This document shows positions 27,886 to 37,793 of a stretch of DNA of 64,000 bases, one piece after another; position 1 is the first letter of the stretch, and every line of letters starts with the position of its first letter. The position numbers and the translations under genes are program-made. The notes below the pieces were generated by a model. It made no database searches, was not told the DNA's origin, and worked only from the letters and a program-made list of their open reading frames with translations. Source of the stretch: Rhizobium sp. NXC14 (GTDB lineage: Bacteria; Pseudomonadota; Alphaproteobacteria; Rhizobiales; Rhizobiaceae); assembly GCF_002117485.1 (NCBI RefSeq), contig NZ_CP021030.1:1739001-1803000 (forward strand). Direction: 5' to 3'.

Positions 27886-30753
27886 TCAGAAGAAGCCACG
27901 GCGCTGCCACCAGCCGGCTTTCTTCGGCTTGCCTTCGTCGCCTTCGCCATTTTCGGTACGGGCGGATTTCACCGTCGGCTCTGAGGAAGAAATATTGGAT
28001 TCGCGGTTGGCGCGAACCGGCTTTGCTTCTTCCTGGGCGGGCGTTGCGAGATCGGCGGAAGCTTCGACCACCTCCGGTTCGGCTTCAACGGCGGGTGTTG
28101 CTTCCGCTACTGGTTCGTCGACCGGCGCTGCGGCGGGCTTGCGGCGGCCGCGGCCACGGGCAGGCTTTACCTCTTCGGCGATGACGGCCATATCCTCGAC
28201 GGCAGCCGTTACAGCTTGGCTCTCGCCGGCCTGTTCGGGAACCGTCTCGACAATTGCGGCGTCACCTGGAGCGACGTCATCCGAAATGCCGTCGTCTTCA
28301 TCCTCGCTGCCGCTGCCTTCGCCGGCTTCATTGGCCGTCAGCTCGGAGCCGTCCTCCCGATTGCGGCGACCGCCGCGCTTGCCGCGGCGACGGCGCTTGC
28401 GGCGCTGCGATTCCTCGTTTTCGGCGCGGCTCTCGGGTGCAGCGGCGGCGGTTTCGTCGCCCTCAGCGCCCTCATCGTCGCCATCTTCCTCTTCGTCGCC
28501 AGCTTCGCCTGCAGCGGCTGCCGGCTGCTCGGCATTGCCGTTGCGGCCACGACGGCGGCGGCGACGCTTGCGCTTGCGGTTGCCTTCACCTTCGCCTTCC
28601 GAACGCGCCGCAGCGGGACGTTCGGTCGCGGCAGCCTTTTCCTCGAGTTCTTCGTCTTCGTCCTCATCAGTCTCGATGACGATGTCGTCGTCCTCATCCT
28701 CGGGGATGGCTGCGAAGTTGAAGAGGCTTTCGATCTTGACTGGGTTTTCGACAGGCTCGCCGCGGTCGATCGCAAAGTGCTGTGCGCCGACCGAACCGTC
28801 GGCATCGATGATGATCGCTACGCCAAAGCGCGCTTCGTAATCGACGATCGTCTGGCGCTTGTGGTTGAGCAGGTAGAGCGCGATGTCGGGCGTGGTGCGC
28901 ACGGTGATGTTGTGCGTCGTATTCTTCAGCAGATATTCCTCGATGCCGCGCAGCACATGCAGGGCGACGGAGGACTGCGAACGGACGTGGCCGGTGCCGC
29001 CGCAATGCGAGCAGACCTGGGTCGTCGATTCGAGAACCGAAGCGCGGATGCGCTGGCGTGACATTTCGAGCAGGCCGAAATGCGAGATCCGGCCGACCTG
29101 GATGCGGGCGCGGTCGTTCTTCAGGCATTCCTTCAGCTTCTTCTCGACGGCGCGGTTGTTGCGCTTCTCTTCCATGTCGATGAAGTCGATGACAATCAGG
29201 CCGGCGAGGTCGCGCAGGCGAAGCTGGCGGGCGATTTCTTCCGCGGCTTCGAGGTTCGTCTGCAGCGCGGTGTCCTCGATCGAGTGTTCGCGCGTCGAGC
29301 GGCCGGAGTTGACGTCGATCGAAACCAGCGCTTCCGTCTGGTTCATGATCAGATAGCCGCCGGAACGCAGCGTCACCTGCGGCTGCAGCATGCGGTCCAG
29401 CTGGGCCTCGATGCCGGAGCGCGAGAAGATCGGGTGGATATCGCGGTAGGGCTGAACCACCTTGGCATGGCTCGGCATCAGCATCTTCATGAAGTCTTTC
29501 GCTTCACGATAGCCTTCCTCGCCGGCAACGATGATTTCGCCGATATCCTTGTTGTAGAGGTCGCGGATCGAGCGCTTGATCAGCGAGCCCTCTTCATAGA
29601 CGAGGCAGGGAGCGGTCGACGCCAGCGTCAGAGTGCGGACATTTTCCCACAGGCGCATCAGATATTCGAAATCGCGCTTGACCTCGACCTTAGTGCGGTT
29701 CGCACCGGCGGTGCGAAGGATGACGCCCATGCCTTGCGGCACTTCGAGCATGCGGGCGATTTCCTTCAGGCGCTTGCGGTCCTGCGGATTGGTGATCTTG
29801 CGGGAAATGCCGCCACCGCGCGCCGTGTTCGGCATCAGAACCGAATAGCGGCCTGCAAGCGAGAGATAGGTGGTGAGAGCGGCACCCTTGTTGCCGCGCT
29901 CTTCCTTGGCGACCTGCACCAGCAGGATCTGGCGGCGCTTGATGACTTCCTGGATGCGGTACTGCTTGCGCGGCTTGCGCTGCACGCGGTCCGGAACTTC
30001 TTCCATCGCGTCTTCGGCGCCGACGGATTCGATGACTTCCTCTTCACCGTGATCATCGTCGTCATCGTCGTCATCGTGGCGACGCTTGCTGGTGTCGATG
30101 TCCTCGGAGATCGTGTCGGTTTCCACCATCGCGGCCATCGTGCCGCCGGCAGGGGCGTCATCGTCGTTGTCGACGCTTGCAGCGCCTTCGGCTTCGACGT
30201 CAGTCGGAACGGCATCCTCGGTCGCGGTCGTTTCGGCAACCTTCTTGCGGCTCCGGCGCGGCCTTGCCTTCTTGGCTGGCGCTTCCTCGGCGGCTTCAGG
30301 CGATGCTGCCACCTCTGCCGTTACGGCAACCTTTTCCGCCGCGGCCTCTTCCGTTACGGCAGCCGGTGCCTCTGCCGGCACGATGCCGACATCCGGCTGG
30401 TCCTGGGTCGAAAGATCGACGACCGGTGCGGTTTCGACGTGTTCGACGTCTTCGTCGCGGCGATGCTCCTCGGCTTCGGCTCGAAGCAGTGCCTGACGGT
30501 CGGCGAGCGGTATCTGATAATAATCGGGATGGATTTCGGCGAAGGCCAGGAAGCCGTGCCGGTTGCCGCCGTAATCGACGAAGGCGGCCTGCAGCGAGGG
30601 CTCGACCCTCGTTACCTTTGCAAGATAGATATTGCCGCGGATCTGCTTCTTGTGCTGCGACTCGAAGTCAAATTCTTCTATGCGGTTCCCGCGAACGACA
30701 ACGACGCGCGTCTCTTCCTCGTGAGACGCATCGATAAGCATTTTGTCTGCCAT
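27886..30753 (-). CDS. rne: Ribonuclease E
   Basis: 955 residues. The S1 domain starts at IRGNIYLAKVTRVEPSLQAAFVDYGG and is split by a long acidic insert (about residues 93-265) that includes a run of eight Asp. The catalytic part has IDVNSGRS (about 478) and VIDFIDMEEKRNN (about 522), the metal-binding aspartates, then the zinc link CSHCGGTG (about 581). The C-terminal third is low-complexity: Glu/Asp blocks alternating with Arg/Lys-rich blocks, expected to be the degradosome scaffold and RNA-binding region. It initiates mRNA decay and processes rRNA and tRNA. Confidence 0.95.
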   Translation of the reverse strand: MADKMLIDASHEEETRVVVVRGNRIEEFDFESQHKKQIRGNIYLAKVTRVEPSLQAAFVDYGGNRHGFLAFAEIHPDYYQIPLADRQALLRAEAEEHRRDEDVEHVETAPVVDLSTQDQPDVGIVPAEAPAAVTEEAAAEKVAVTAEVAASPEAAEEAPAKKARPRRSRKKVAETTATEDAVPTDVEAEGAASVDNDDDAPAGGTMAAMVETDTISEDIDTSKRRHDDDDDDDDHGEEEVIESVGAEDAMEEVPDRVQRKPRKQYRIQEVIKRRQILLVQVAKEERGNKGAALTTYLSLAGRYSVLMPNTARGGGISRKITNPQDRKRLKEIARMLEVPQGMGVILRTAGANRTKVEVKRDFEYLMRLWENVRTLTLASTAPCLVYEEGSLIKRSIRDLYNKDIGEIIVAGEEGYREAKDFMKMLMPSHAKVVQPYRDIHPIFSRSGIEAQLDRMLQPQVTLRSGGYLIMNQTEALVSIDVNSGRSTREHSIEDTALQTNLEAAEEIARQLRLRDLAGLIVIDFIDMEEKRNNRAVEKKLKECLKNDRARIQVGRISHFGLLEMSRQRIRASVLESTTQVCSHCGGTGHVRSQSSVALHVLRGIEEYLLKNTTHNITVRTTPDIALYLLNHKRQTIVDYEARFGVAIIIDADGSVGAQHFAIDRGEPVENPVKIESLFNFAAIPEDEDDDIVIETDEDEDEELEEKAAATERPAAARSEGEGEGNRKRKRRRRRRGRNGNAEQPAAAAGEAGDEEEDGDDEGAEGDETAAAAPESRAENEESQRRKRRRRGKRGGRRNREDGSELTANEAGEGSGSEDEDDGISDDVAPGDAAIVETVPEQAGESQAVTAAVEDMAVIAEEVKPARGRGRRKPAAAPVDEPVAEATPAVEAEPEVVEASADLATPAQEEAKPVRANRESNISSSEPTVKSARTENGEGDEGKPKKAGWWQRRGFF

Positions 30754-31376
30754 GTAAGCTGTGCTCCTCGGCGTGGCCGCGAGAGCGCATTCCCGACTGC
30801 TGTTGAAACAGAAAGAATGCGGTCCACCGTGGCCGCGCCGGATATTGAAAGTCGCGCTTGACGCGAAGGGAAGAGCAGCAGCCAGACCGCAGCCGGAACC
30901 GTTTCGGTCCGGGGCCTGTACACTTCAGATAAAACCTGCTGCGAAACCATCAACAACCAAGCGTGATCGACAAATACGAAGACCCGGTTCGGGTCCGATG
31001 AGGGTTGCTCCCTGAGAGCGTGGTGGCTGATCCACCAATGAAGTTCCGACAGAAGCCGGAAAATCAGGATCCAGTTCCCGGGTTGAAGCGCATGAGACGG
31101 CGGACGATGACCGATGTGGCGCCAGGTCCAGATCTGGCTGGCAGCCCTTGCGGCGACTCTATCCCGTCAACACTTCTACCCTAAAATGCGTTGTATGTTT
31201 TCTGTGTCACAATAGCAAGGGAAAAGCCAAATGTGCCATAATATTGATGGATTTCGAATCGCATAGAAACTGGGGGCAGGTGACCGCGATTCGGCAGGTC
31301 GCAAGGCGTCTCGCTATCGAGCGTCGATCCGGCCATATCAGGTCCATCGCGGTTACAAATAGGGTGTGACGGTTTA
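30754..31376. other. 623-base divergent spacer between rne and amiC
   Basis: No coding region is supported. It must hold the rne promoter and leader (leftward) and the amiC promoter (rightward). A hairpin GACCCG-GTT-CGGGTC is visible near 30979-30995. In many bacteria the rne leader is long and lets RNase E control its own mRNA, so the length is suggestive. No sequence family was recognised. Confidence 0.5.
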
Positions 31377-32636
31377 TTGTTTAAGAGGGCTCGGATCGCG
31401 GCGCAGTCCGCAACGCGGCGATCGACATTCGCAAGGCGGGTTCAGACGGCGGTGCTCATTGCAGGTTGCCTCCTGCCTGGCCTCGCGGGTTCGGCCGAGA
31501 CGAAGGATCCGCTGCTCGCTTATGGGGCGCGCATCATCGGCGATGACGCCAGGACGCGCATCGTCATCGATTTCGACCGCGAACCGCGTTTCTCCGTCCA
31601 TTATATCGCCAATCCGGAGCGGATCGTCGTCGATCTGCCGGCCACCGCCTTCGGTTTCCCTGGGAAGGATTTGGCCGCTCGCGGCCTCTTCAAGGATATC
31701 CGCTACGGCAAGATGGATGAGGAGAGCGCCCGCATCGTGCTGACAGCGGCAAGGCCGGTGAAGCTCTCGCTCGCCAAGGTGCAGGCCGACGAGGCGGGCA
31801 GGGGTCATCGCCTGGTGCTCGACGCCGAAATGATCGATAAGGAGGCCTTTGCCGAACTGGTGAAGACACAATCGTGGGATGATCGGACCGAGGCGGCTCA
31901 GACGACGAGCGCCATTCCGGCGCCGGAGAAAGCCGCCCCCGGCGATTTCGTCATTGCCGTCGACGCCGGCCATGGCGGCATCGACACCGGCGCAATCGGC
32001 GTCGATACGAAGACCGAGGAAAAGCAGTTGACGCTTGCCTTCGCCAGGGCACTGGCCGACCGGCTGAACAAGGAGCCGGGCATCAAGGCGTTCCTGACGC
32101 GCAGCGACGACGAGTTCCTGTCGCTTTCCCAGCGGGTGCTGATCGCCCGCCAGAACCATGCCGGCCTGTTCATTTCACTGCATGCCGATACGCTGAAACA
32201 GAAGGATATCCGCGGCGCAACGGTCTATACGATTTCGGACAAGGCCTCCGACAAGCTCGCAGCCGATCTTGCCGAACGCGAAAACCTTTCCGACCAGATC
32301 GCCGGCAAGGAGGTAGTCGCCGAGCCGCCCGAGGTCGCCGACATCCTGCTCGATCTGACGCGGCGCGAGACGCAGGCCTTTTCGATCTCGCTGGCCGAGA
32401 TCGTGCTGAATTCCTTCAAGGACCAAGTCGGCACCATCAACAATCCGCACCGCCACGCCGGCTTCCGCGTGCTGCAGGCCCCCGACGTGCCGTCGATCCT
32501 GCTCGAGCTCGGATTCCTGTCGAATGCCGAAGACGAAAAACTGCTGCTCGACGAAACCTGGCGCACCAGGATTGCCGATCTCCTGACCGAGGCGGTGAAG
32601 CGATACCGTACCGGCGTTGTGGCGAATGGCGGATAA
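31377..32636 (+). CDS. amiC: N-acetylmuramoyl-L-alanine amidase (AMIN + Amidase_3)
   Basis: 419 residues from TTG 31377, needed to give an N-terminal export signal (basic start, then TAVLIAGCLLPGLAGSAE). An AMIN domain (about 45-150: RIVIDFDREPRFSVHYIANPERIVVDLP) targets septal peptidoglycan. The Amidase_3 zinc domain starts at VIAVDAGHGGIDTGAIG (about 192), with SLHADTLKQKDIRGATVYT and ILLELGFLSNAEDEKLL. It cleaves septal peptidoglycan for daughter-cell separation. The ribosome site is weak and the start is uncertain. It is followed by ponA, another cell-wall gene. Confidence 0.9.
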   Translation: MFKRARIAAQSATRRSTFARRVQTAVLIAGCLLPGLAGSAETKDPLLAYGARIIGDDARTRIVIDFDREPRFSVHYIANPERIVVDLPATAFGFPGKDLAARGLFKDIRYGKMDEESARIVLTAARPVKLSLAKVQADEAGRGHRLVLDAEMIDKEAFAELVKTQSWDDRTEAAQTTSAIPAPEKAAPGDFVIAVDAGHGGIDTGAIGVDTKTEEKQLTLAFARALADRLNKEPGIKAFLTRSDDEFLSLSQRVLIARQNHAGLFISLHADTLKQKDIRGATVYTISDKASDKLAADLAERENLSDQIAGKEVVAEPPEVADILLDLTRRETQAFSISLAEIVLNSFKDQVGTINNPHRHAGFRVLQAPDVPSILLELGFLSNAEDEKLLLDETWRTRIADLLTEAVKRYRTGVVANGG

Positions 32637-32995
32637 GAGCGCCGCCCGAAGATTCTGATAGTTTGCTCTGGCGAAATCCATGAAAACAGAGACTTGGACG
32701 CATCAGATGAATCACGTTCTGAACGGCGTGCTTCGGCTTGTCGGCGGGCAAGGGCGTTGCTTGGATGTGACAGTCCCGATGAAACGCTGCCGAAGCGACG
32801 AATGCGGCGGGCCGAGCCCTATTTTGCTCACATTCGCGCCGTTACTCCGGCTTATGTTTCCTAGCTTGAGGCGCGGAATCGGCTTGTGGCGGTAGCGCTC
32901 ATGGAGTAAGCCGCGCGCAACGTGCAAATTGTCTCGATCTGTGCAATCGTTGCGCCTGCGCAGATTGCGGATCGAAGAGACCGGTAGCTGAAAAT
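32637..32995 (+). other. 359-base spacer before ponA
   Basis: No gene is supported. A short open frame at 32680-32895 lacks a ribosome site and family similarity. The spacer probably contains the separate ponA promoter. No clear terminator for amiC was found. Confidence 0.45.
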
Positions 32996-35455
32996 ATGCT
33001 TAGACTTCTTGGATATTTCTTCGGAATGGCCTGCGTCCTGTTTCTGGTCGCTGCGGCGGGTATTGCTATCTATCTCGCTAATGTCGCCAGGGATCTTCCG
33101 GACTATGCCGTTCTGAACAGCTACGCGCCGCCGGTGACGACCCGCGTCCATGCCGGCAACGGCGCTCTCATGGCCGAATATGCTAAAGAAAAGCGTCTTT
33201 TCCTGCCGATCCAGGCCATTCCCGACCGCGTGAAGGCCGCTTTCCTGTCGGCCGAGGACAAGAATTTCTACAACCACCCGGGCGTCGACCTCACCGGTCT
33301 CGGCCGCGCAATCCTCGTCAACCTGCAGAATTTCGGTTCGGGCCGCCGTCCCGTCGGTGCTTCCACAATCACCCAGCAGGTGGCTAAGAACTTCCTTTTG
33401 AGCTCGGACCAGACGATCGACCGCAAGATCAAGGAAGCAATCCTCTCCTTTCGTATCGAGCAGGCCTACAGCAAGGACAAGATTCTCGAACTCTACCTGA
33501 ACGAGATTTTCTTCGGGATGAATTCCTATGGCATCGCCGGCGCGGCGCTGACCTATTTCAATAAGTCGGTTACGGAGCTGACTGTCGCCGAGGCCGCCTA
33601 TTTGGCATCGCTTCCGAAAGGCCCGGCCAATTATCATCCGTTCCGCCATCCTGAGGCGGCGCTCGAGCGTCGCAACTGGGTTATCGATCGCATGGTCGAG
33701 AACGGCTATGTCAGCCAGAACGACGGCGCGGAAGCCAAGAAGCAGCCGCTCGGCGTCACCGCCCGCAGCAACGGTCCCTCGCTCTTCGCGTCCGATTACT
33801 TCGCCGAAGCCGTGCGCCGCCAGCTGATCGATCAATATGGCGAGAAGGTTCTTTACGAGGGCGGCCTTTCCGTGCGCACTTCGCTCGATCCGCAAATGCA
33901 GCTCGCCGCCCGTAAGGCGCTGCAGGATGGCCTCGTGACCTATGACGAGCGCCGTGGATTCCATGGGGCCATTAAGCAGATCGACTCCAGCGGCGATTGG
34001 GGCAAGGCGCTTGCCGATATTCCCGCGCTAACCGACGTTCCGGAATGGCGGCTCGCCGTCGTCCTCGCCGTGTCCGATAACAATGTCGATATTGGCCTGC
34101 AGCCGGCCAAGGACGGGAGCGGCAAGGTTGCGGCGGACCGTCAGCGCGGCACCATCGACGCCAAGAACATGCAATGGGCCTACCGTTCGGCGGATGGCTC
34201 CCGCAAGACGGCGAAATCGCCGGCCGGTGTCTTGAGCCCGGGCGATGTCGTCTATGTCGAAAAGCTCGGTGACGACGCGTCGACCTCCTACCGTCTGCGC
34301 CAGCCGCCGAAGGTACAGGGCGGGCTTGTCGCCATGGATCCGAAGACCGGCCGCGTGCTCGCCATGGTCGGCGGCTTCTCCTATGGCCAGTCCGAATTCA
34401 ACCGCGCCACTCAGGCGATGCGCCAGCCGGGCTCCTCGTTCAAGCCTTTCGTCTACGCCGCGGCGATGGACAACGGTTATACGCCGGCCTCCGTCATCAT
34501 GGACGCGCCGATTGAGATCGTCTCGGGCGGCCAGGTTTGGAAGCCCGAAAACTACGGCGGCGAAGTCGGCGGCCCGTCGACACTGCGCTCAGGCATCGAG
34601 CATTCGCGCAACCTGATGACGGTGCGACTCGCCAACGATCTCGGCATGAATATCGTTGCCGAATATGCCGAACGCTTCGGTATCTACGATCACATGCTGC
34701 CGGTTCTCTCGATGTCGCTCGGCGCGGGCGACACGACAGTGCTGCGCATGGTCTCGGCCTATTCGGTCATTGCCAATGGCGGCAAGCAGATCAAGCCGAC
34801 CCTGATCGACCGTATCCAGGACCGTTATGGCAAGACGATCTTCAAGCATGAGGAGCGCCTTTGCGAGGGCTGCAATGCCAGCGACTGGCAGAACCAGGAA
34901 GAGCCGAATGTCGTCGACAACCGCGAAACCGTCCTTGACCCGATGACCGCCTACCAGATCACCTCGATGATGCAGGGCGTCATCCAGCGCGGCACCGCCG
35001 CCGGCAAGATTGATCTCGGCGGTCGCGACGTCGCCGGAAAGACCGGCACCACCAATGACGAAAAGGATGCCTGGTTCGTCGGTTTCACGCCGGATCTCGT
35101 CGCCGGCCTCTATATGGGCTTCGATACGCCGGCCCCGCTCGGCCGCGGCGGCACCGGCGGCGGTCTATCCGCCCCGATTTTCAACGAATTCATGCAGGCC
35201 GCCGTCAAGGACATGCCGGAATCGAAGTTCGTCATTCCACAGGGCATGAACCTGATCCCGATCGACCGCAAGACCGGCATGGCCGCCGCCGACGGCGATC
35301 CGAACACGATCGTCGAGGCCTTCAAACCCGGCACCGGACCTGCCGACAGCTTCTCCGTCATCGGCATGGACAGCACCATGGCGCCGGAGGAGATCCTGAA
35401 GACCTCGCCGCAAGCCAACCAGGCCGTTCAGACCGGCACGCCAGGACTCTTCTGA
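32996..35455 (+). CDS. mrcA: Penicillin-binding protein 1A (bifunctional)
   Basis: 819 residues. An N-terminal membrane anchor (about 5-28) leads to the GT51 glycosyltransferase domain with catalytic Glu in SAEDKNFYNHPGVD (about 87). An OB-like insert follows, then the transpeptidase with SxxK in GSSFKPF (about 480), SxN in HSRNLMT and KTG in AGKTGTTNDEKDAWF (about 682). It polymerises and cross-links peptidoglycan on the periplasmic face. The start at ATG 32996 has a weak ribosome site. Confidence 0.95.
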   Translation: MLRLLGYFFGMACVLFLVAAAGIAIYLANVARDLPDYAVLNSYAPPVTTRVHAGNGALMAEYAKEKRLFLPIQAIPDRVKAAFLSAEDKNFYNHPGVDLTGLGRAILVNLQNFGSGRRPVGASTITQQVAKNFLLSSDQTIDRKIKEAILSFRIEQAYSKDKILELYLNEIFFGMNSYGIAGAALTYFNKSVTELTVAEAAYLASLPKGPANYHPFRHPEAALERRNWVIDRMVENGYVSQNDGAEAKKQPLGVTARSNGPSLFASDYFAEAVRRQLIDQYGEKVLYEGGLSVRTSLDPQMQLAARKALQDGLVTYDERRGFHGAIKQIDSSGDWGKALADIPALTDVPEWRLAVVLAVSDNNVDIGLQPAKDGSGKVAADRQRGTIDAKNMQWAYRSADGSRKTAKSPAGVLSPGDVVYVEKLGDDASTSYRLRQPPKVQGGLVAMDPKTGRVLAMVGGFSYGQSEFNRATQAMRQPGSSFKPFVYAAAMDNGYTPASVIMDAPIEIVSGGQVWKPENYGGEVGGPSTLRSGIEHSRNLMTVRLANDLGMNIVAEYAERFGIYDHMLPVLSMSLGAGDTTVLRMVSAYSVIANGGKQIKPTLIDRIQDRYGKTIFKHEERLCEGCNASDWQNQEEPNVVDNRETVLDPMTAYQITSMMQGVIQRGTAAGKIDLGGRDVAGKTGTTNDEKDAWFVGFTPDLVAGLYMGFDTPAPLGRGGTGGGLSAPIFNEFMQAAVKDMPESKFVIPQGMNLIPIDRKTGMAAADGDPNTIVEAFKPGTGPADSFSVIGMDSTMAPEEILKTSPQANQAVQTGTPGLF

Positions 35456-35557
35456 GTCTTCACCCAATTTTGGAAACCCGCCCCGGCTCTTTACATCCGC
35501 GGCGGGCGTCTCTATGTCACCAGCACTTGAAGAAGACCGTTACAGAGAAGCAGGAAA

Positions 35558-36689
35558 ATGCGAGCGGAAATCGAAAACGTGGTCGATGAAACCAAGCAGG
35601 CTATCACCCTGCTGAGGAGGCATCTTTGACTGGGACCAGGCAATAAGACGACTGGACTGGTTGAACAACAAGGCAGAGGATCCGAACCTCTGGAACGATG
35701 CGCAGGAAGCCCAGAAGCTGATGCGCGAGCGTCAGCAGCTCGAGGACGGCATTAACGGCGTTCGGCAGCTGGAACAGCAGCTGAAAGACAATGTCGAGCT
35801 GGTCGAACTCGGCGAGGAAGAGGGCGACGAGGGCATCGTCAAAGAGGCCGAGGATGCCTTGAAAGCACTGAAGGCCGAGGCCGCGCGCCGTCAGGTGGAG
35901 GCGATGCTCTCCGGGGAGGCCGACAGCAACGACACCTATCTCGAAGTCCATTCCGGCGCCGGCGGCACCGAAAGCCAGGACTGGGCCAACATGCTGTTGC
36001 GCATGTACACCCGCTGGGCGGAACGGCAGCGCTTCAAGGTCGAGCTTCTCGAAGTCCATGACGGCGAAGAGGCGGGGATCAAGTCCGCGACCCTGCTCGT
36101 CAAGGGCCACAATGCCTATGGCTGGCTGAAGACAGAATCGGGCGTACATCGTCTGGTGCGCATTTCCCCCTACGACAGCAATGCGCGGCGCCATACGTCC
36201 TTCTCGTCGATCTGGGTCTATCCGGTCGTCGACGACTCGATCAACATCGACATCAACGAAAGCGATTGCCGCATCGATACCTATCGTTCGTCAGGCGCCG
36301 GCGGCCAGCACGTCAACACGACGGACTCGGCCGTGCGCATCACCCATATCCCGACCGGGATCGTGGTGGCCTGCCAGCAGGAACGTTCGCAGCACAAGAA
36401 CCGTGCCAAGGCCTGGGAAATGCTGCGTGCCCGGATGTACGAAGCAGAGTTGAAGAAGCGCGAAGAGGCTGCCAACGCCGAAGCCGCTTCCAAGACGGAT
36501 ATCGGCTGGGGTCATCAGATCCGCTCCTACGTGCTGCAGCCTTACCAGCTGGTCAAGGACCTGCGCACAGGCGTCGCCAGCACTGCTCCGGATGACGTGC
36601 TCGACGGCGATCTGAACGAATTCATGGAAGCGGCCCTTGCCCACCGTATCAGCGGCGCCGCCGATGCGGTCGTCGAGGATGTCGACTGA
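35558..36689 (+). CDS. prfB: Peptide chain release factor 2, made by programmed +1 frameshift
   Basis: The first frame runs from ATG 35558 through 23 codons to CTT 35624-35626 and then TGA. Shifting +1 (next codon GAC 35628-35630) joins the long frame ending at 36689, for a product of 376 residues. The 3' frame carries [15 protein letters not shown] with the GGQ peptidyl-tRNA hydrolysis motif. Stop-codon recognition reads SPY in [15 protein letters not shown], where E. coli RF2 has SPF. RF2 ends translation at UGA and UAA. Low RF2 favours the shift, so synthesis is self-regulating. Confidence 0.96.
35615..35630 (+). promoter_or_regulatory. Programmed +1 frameshift site of prfB
   Basis: AGGAGG (35615-35620), three bases, then CTTTGAC. 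An internal Shine-Dalgarno sequence three bases before the CTT slippery codon and in-frame UGA followed by C is the classical RF2 frameshift signal. Confidence 0.95.
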
Positions 36690-36707
36690 CAATCAGCATC
36701 ATGGAAA

Positions 36708-37793
36708 TCAAAGCCCCGGAAACGGGGCTTTCTTTGTTCTGCCTATCGCGCCGCCATCGCCGTCATGAAACAGCGCTGCGGAAAGAGCGGCAATCTCGTC
36801 ATGAACGGCCCCCCGCTCGATGCCCGGCGGGTCGGTGAAGAGCTCGGCGGCAAAGGCCATGCCGAGCCCCGTGCCCTCCGGCACAAAGACATAATGCCCG
36901 AGGCCGCCGCCGAAGATTTTTAGCGCGCTGCGTGTCAGGCGCTCATGCAGCCAGCAAGAACATTCCTCAGCCGGTGCCGCCTTGTCGGCATCGCCGACAA
37001 GGATAAGAGAGGGCGCCACGACAGCTTTCAGGCTATCCGCGCCGAAGCTGAGAACGGAGCGACCCGGCGCGCAGAGGACCGCCGCTGTGATCCTGTCGTC
37101 CCGATAGGATCGCGACATGCGGAACCATGATTCGCGAAAAACATCGCTGGTGCGAAGCAGTGAGGGAATATGATCGGCGAGGTCGGGAAATTCCCTCGGG
37201 CCTCGTGGACCACCCGGCTTCAGCCGTGACCGTTCGAACTGCGAGAACTGGGTGACGGCGCCGAGAAGCAGCATGACGCTATAGGCTCCGGCCGAAAATC
37301 CGACCGCGAATACACGGTCCGCATCGATCCGACCGGCAAAATGGCCAAGCCAGTCGCGACAGCGGTCGAGCATCAAGCTCAGATCTGGCGCCCGTTCCCA
37401 GAGACAGGCAAAACCTTCGGCGCGATAGGGCTCACTGCCCGTATTGCCGTGATGATCGACGCCGAGCGCTGCAAATCCGCGATCGACCAGGCGTCGCGCC
37501 AGCCATTCCAGTCCGGCCGCAGATCCACCAGTGCCATGTGACAGCAGGACGAGGGGATAAGGCCTGTCTGAGGGCCGAATCGGTGCGTCGCGAGCGACCG
37601 CCGCCTTCCGAAACCAGCTTCTCTCCTGGATCTCGCATTCCTGCGCGTTATCGGCAGCCGGATACCATAGCGACCAGCGGACGGGCCTTGGACCGGCTGC
37701 GTCCCAGTCCAGTCTCCGGTCGTCATAGAGGATGCCCTCGCGAAAGCCGAGTTTCATCTTCCTCGCCTGTGCGAACAGCGTCTCGCTGCTCAA
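36708..37793 (-). CDS. Alpha/beta hydrolase (dienelactone-hydrolase-like)
   Basis: 361 residues from TTG 37793, which overlaps the stop of the upstream lipoprotein gene (TTGA). The sequence PYPLVLLSHGTGGSAAGLEWLARRLVDRGF holds the oxyanion-hole region. GFSAGAY (about residue 166) carries the nucleophile Ser, LILVGDADKAAP the acid and LGHYVFVPEG the His. The substrate is unknown. Its last codons lie within the hairpin that terminates prfB on the other strand. No export signal is obvious. Confidence 0.8.
   Translation of the reverse strand: MSSETLFAQARKMKLGFREGILYDDRRLDWDAAGPRPVRWSLWYPAADNAQECEIQERSWFRKAAVARDAPIRPSDRPYPLVLLSHGTGGSAAGLEWLARRLVDRGFAALGVDHHGNTGSEPYRAEGFACLWERAPDLSLMLDRCRDWLGHFAGRIDADRVFAVGFSAGAYSVMLLLGAVTQFSQFERSRLKPGGPRGPREFPDLADHIPSLLRTSDVFRESWFRMSRSYRDDRITAAVLCAPGRSVLSFGADSLKAVVAPSLILVGDADKAAPAEECSCWLHERLTRSALKIFGGGLGHYVFVPEGTGLGMAFAAELFTDPPGIERGAVHDEIAALSAALFHDGDGGAIGRTKKAPFPGL
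36711..36737 (+). terminator. prfB terminator hairpin (shared with convergent hydrolase end)
   Basis: AAAGCCCCG-GAAA-CGGGGCTTT followed by CTTTG, a perfect 9-bp stem with a GAAA loop, 21 bases after the prfB stop. On the opposite strand it encodes the final residues of the hydrolase. Confidence 0.85.

Noticed and set aside
31148..31369. 73-codon open frame before amiC
   Set aside because: No ribosome site or family likeness; it fills a promoter region.
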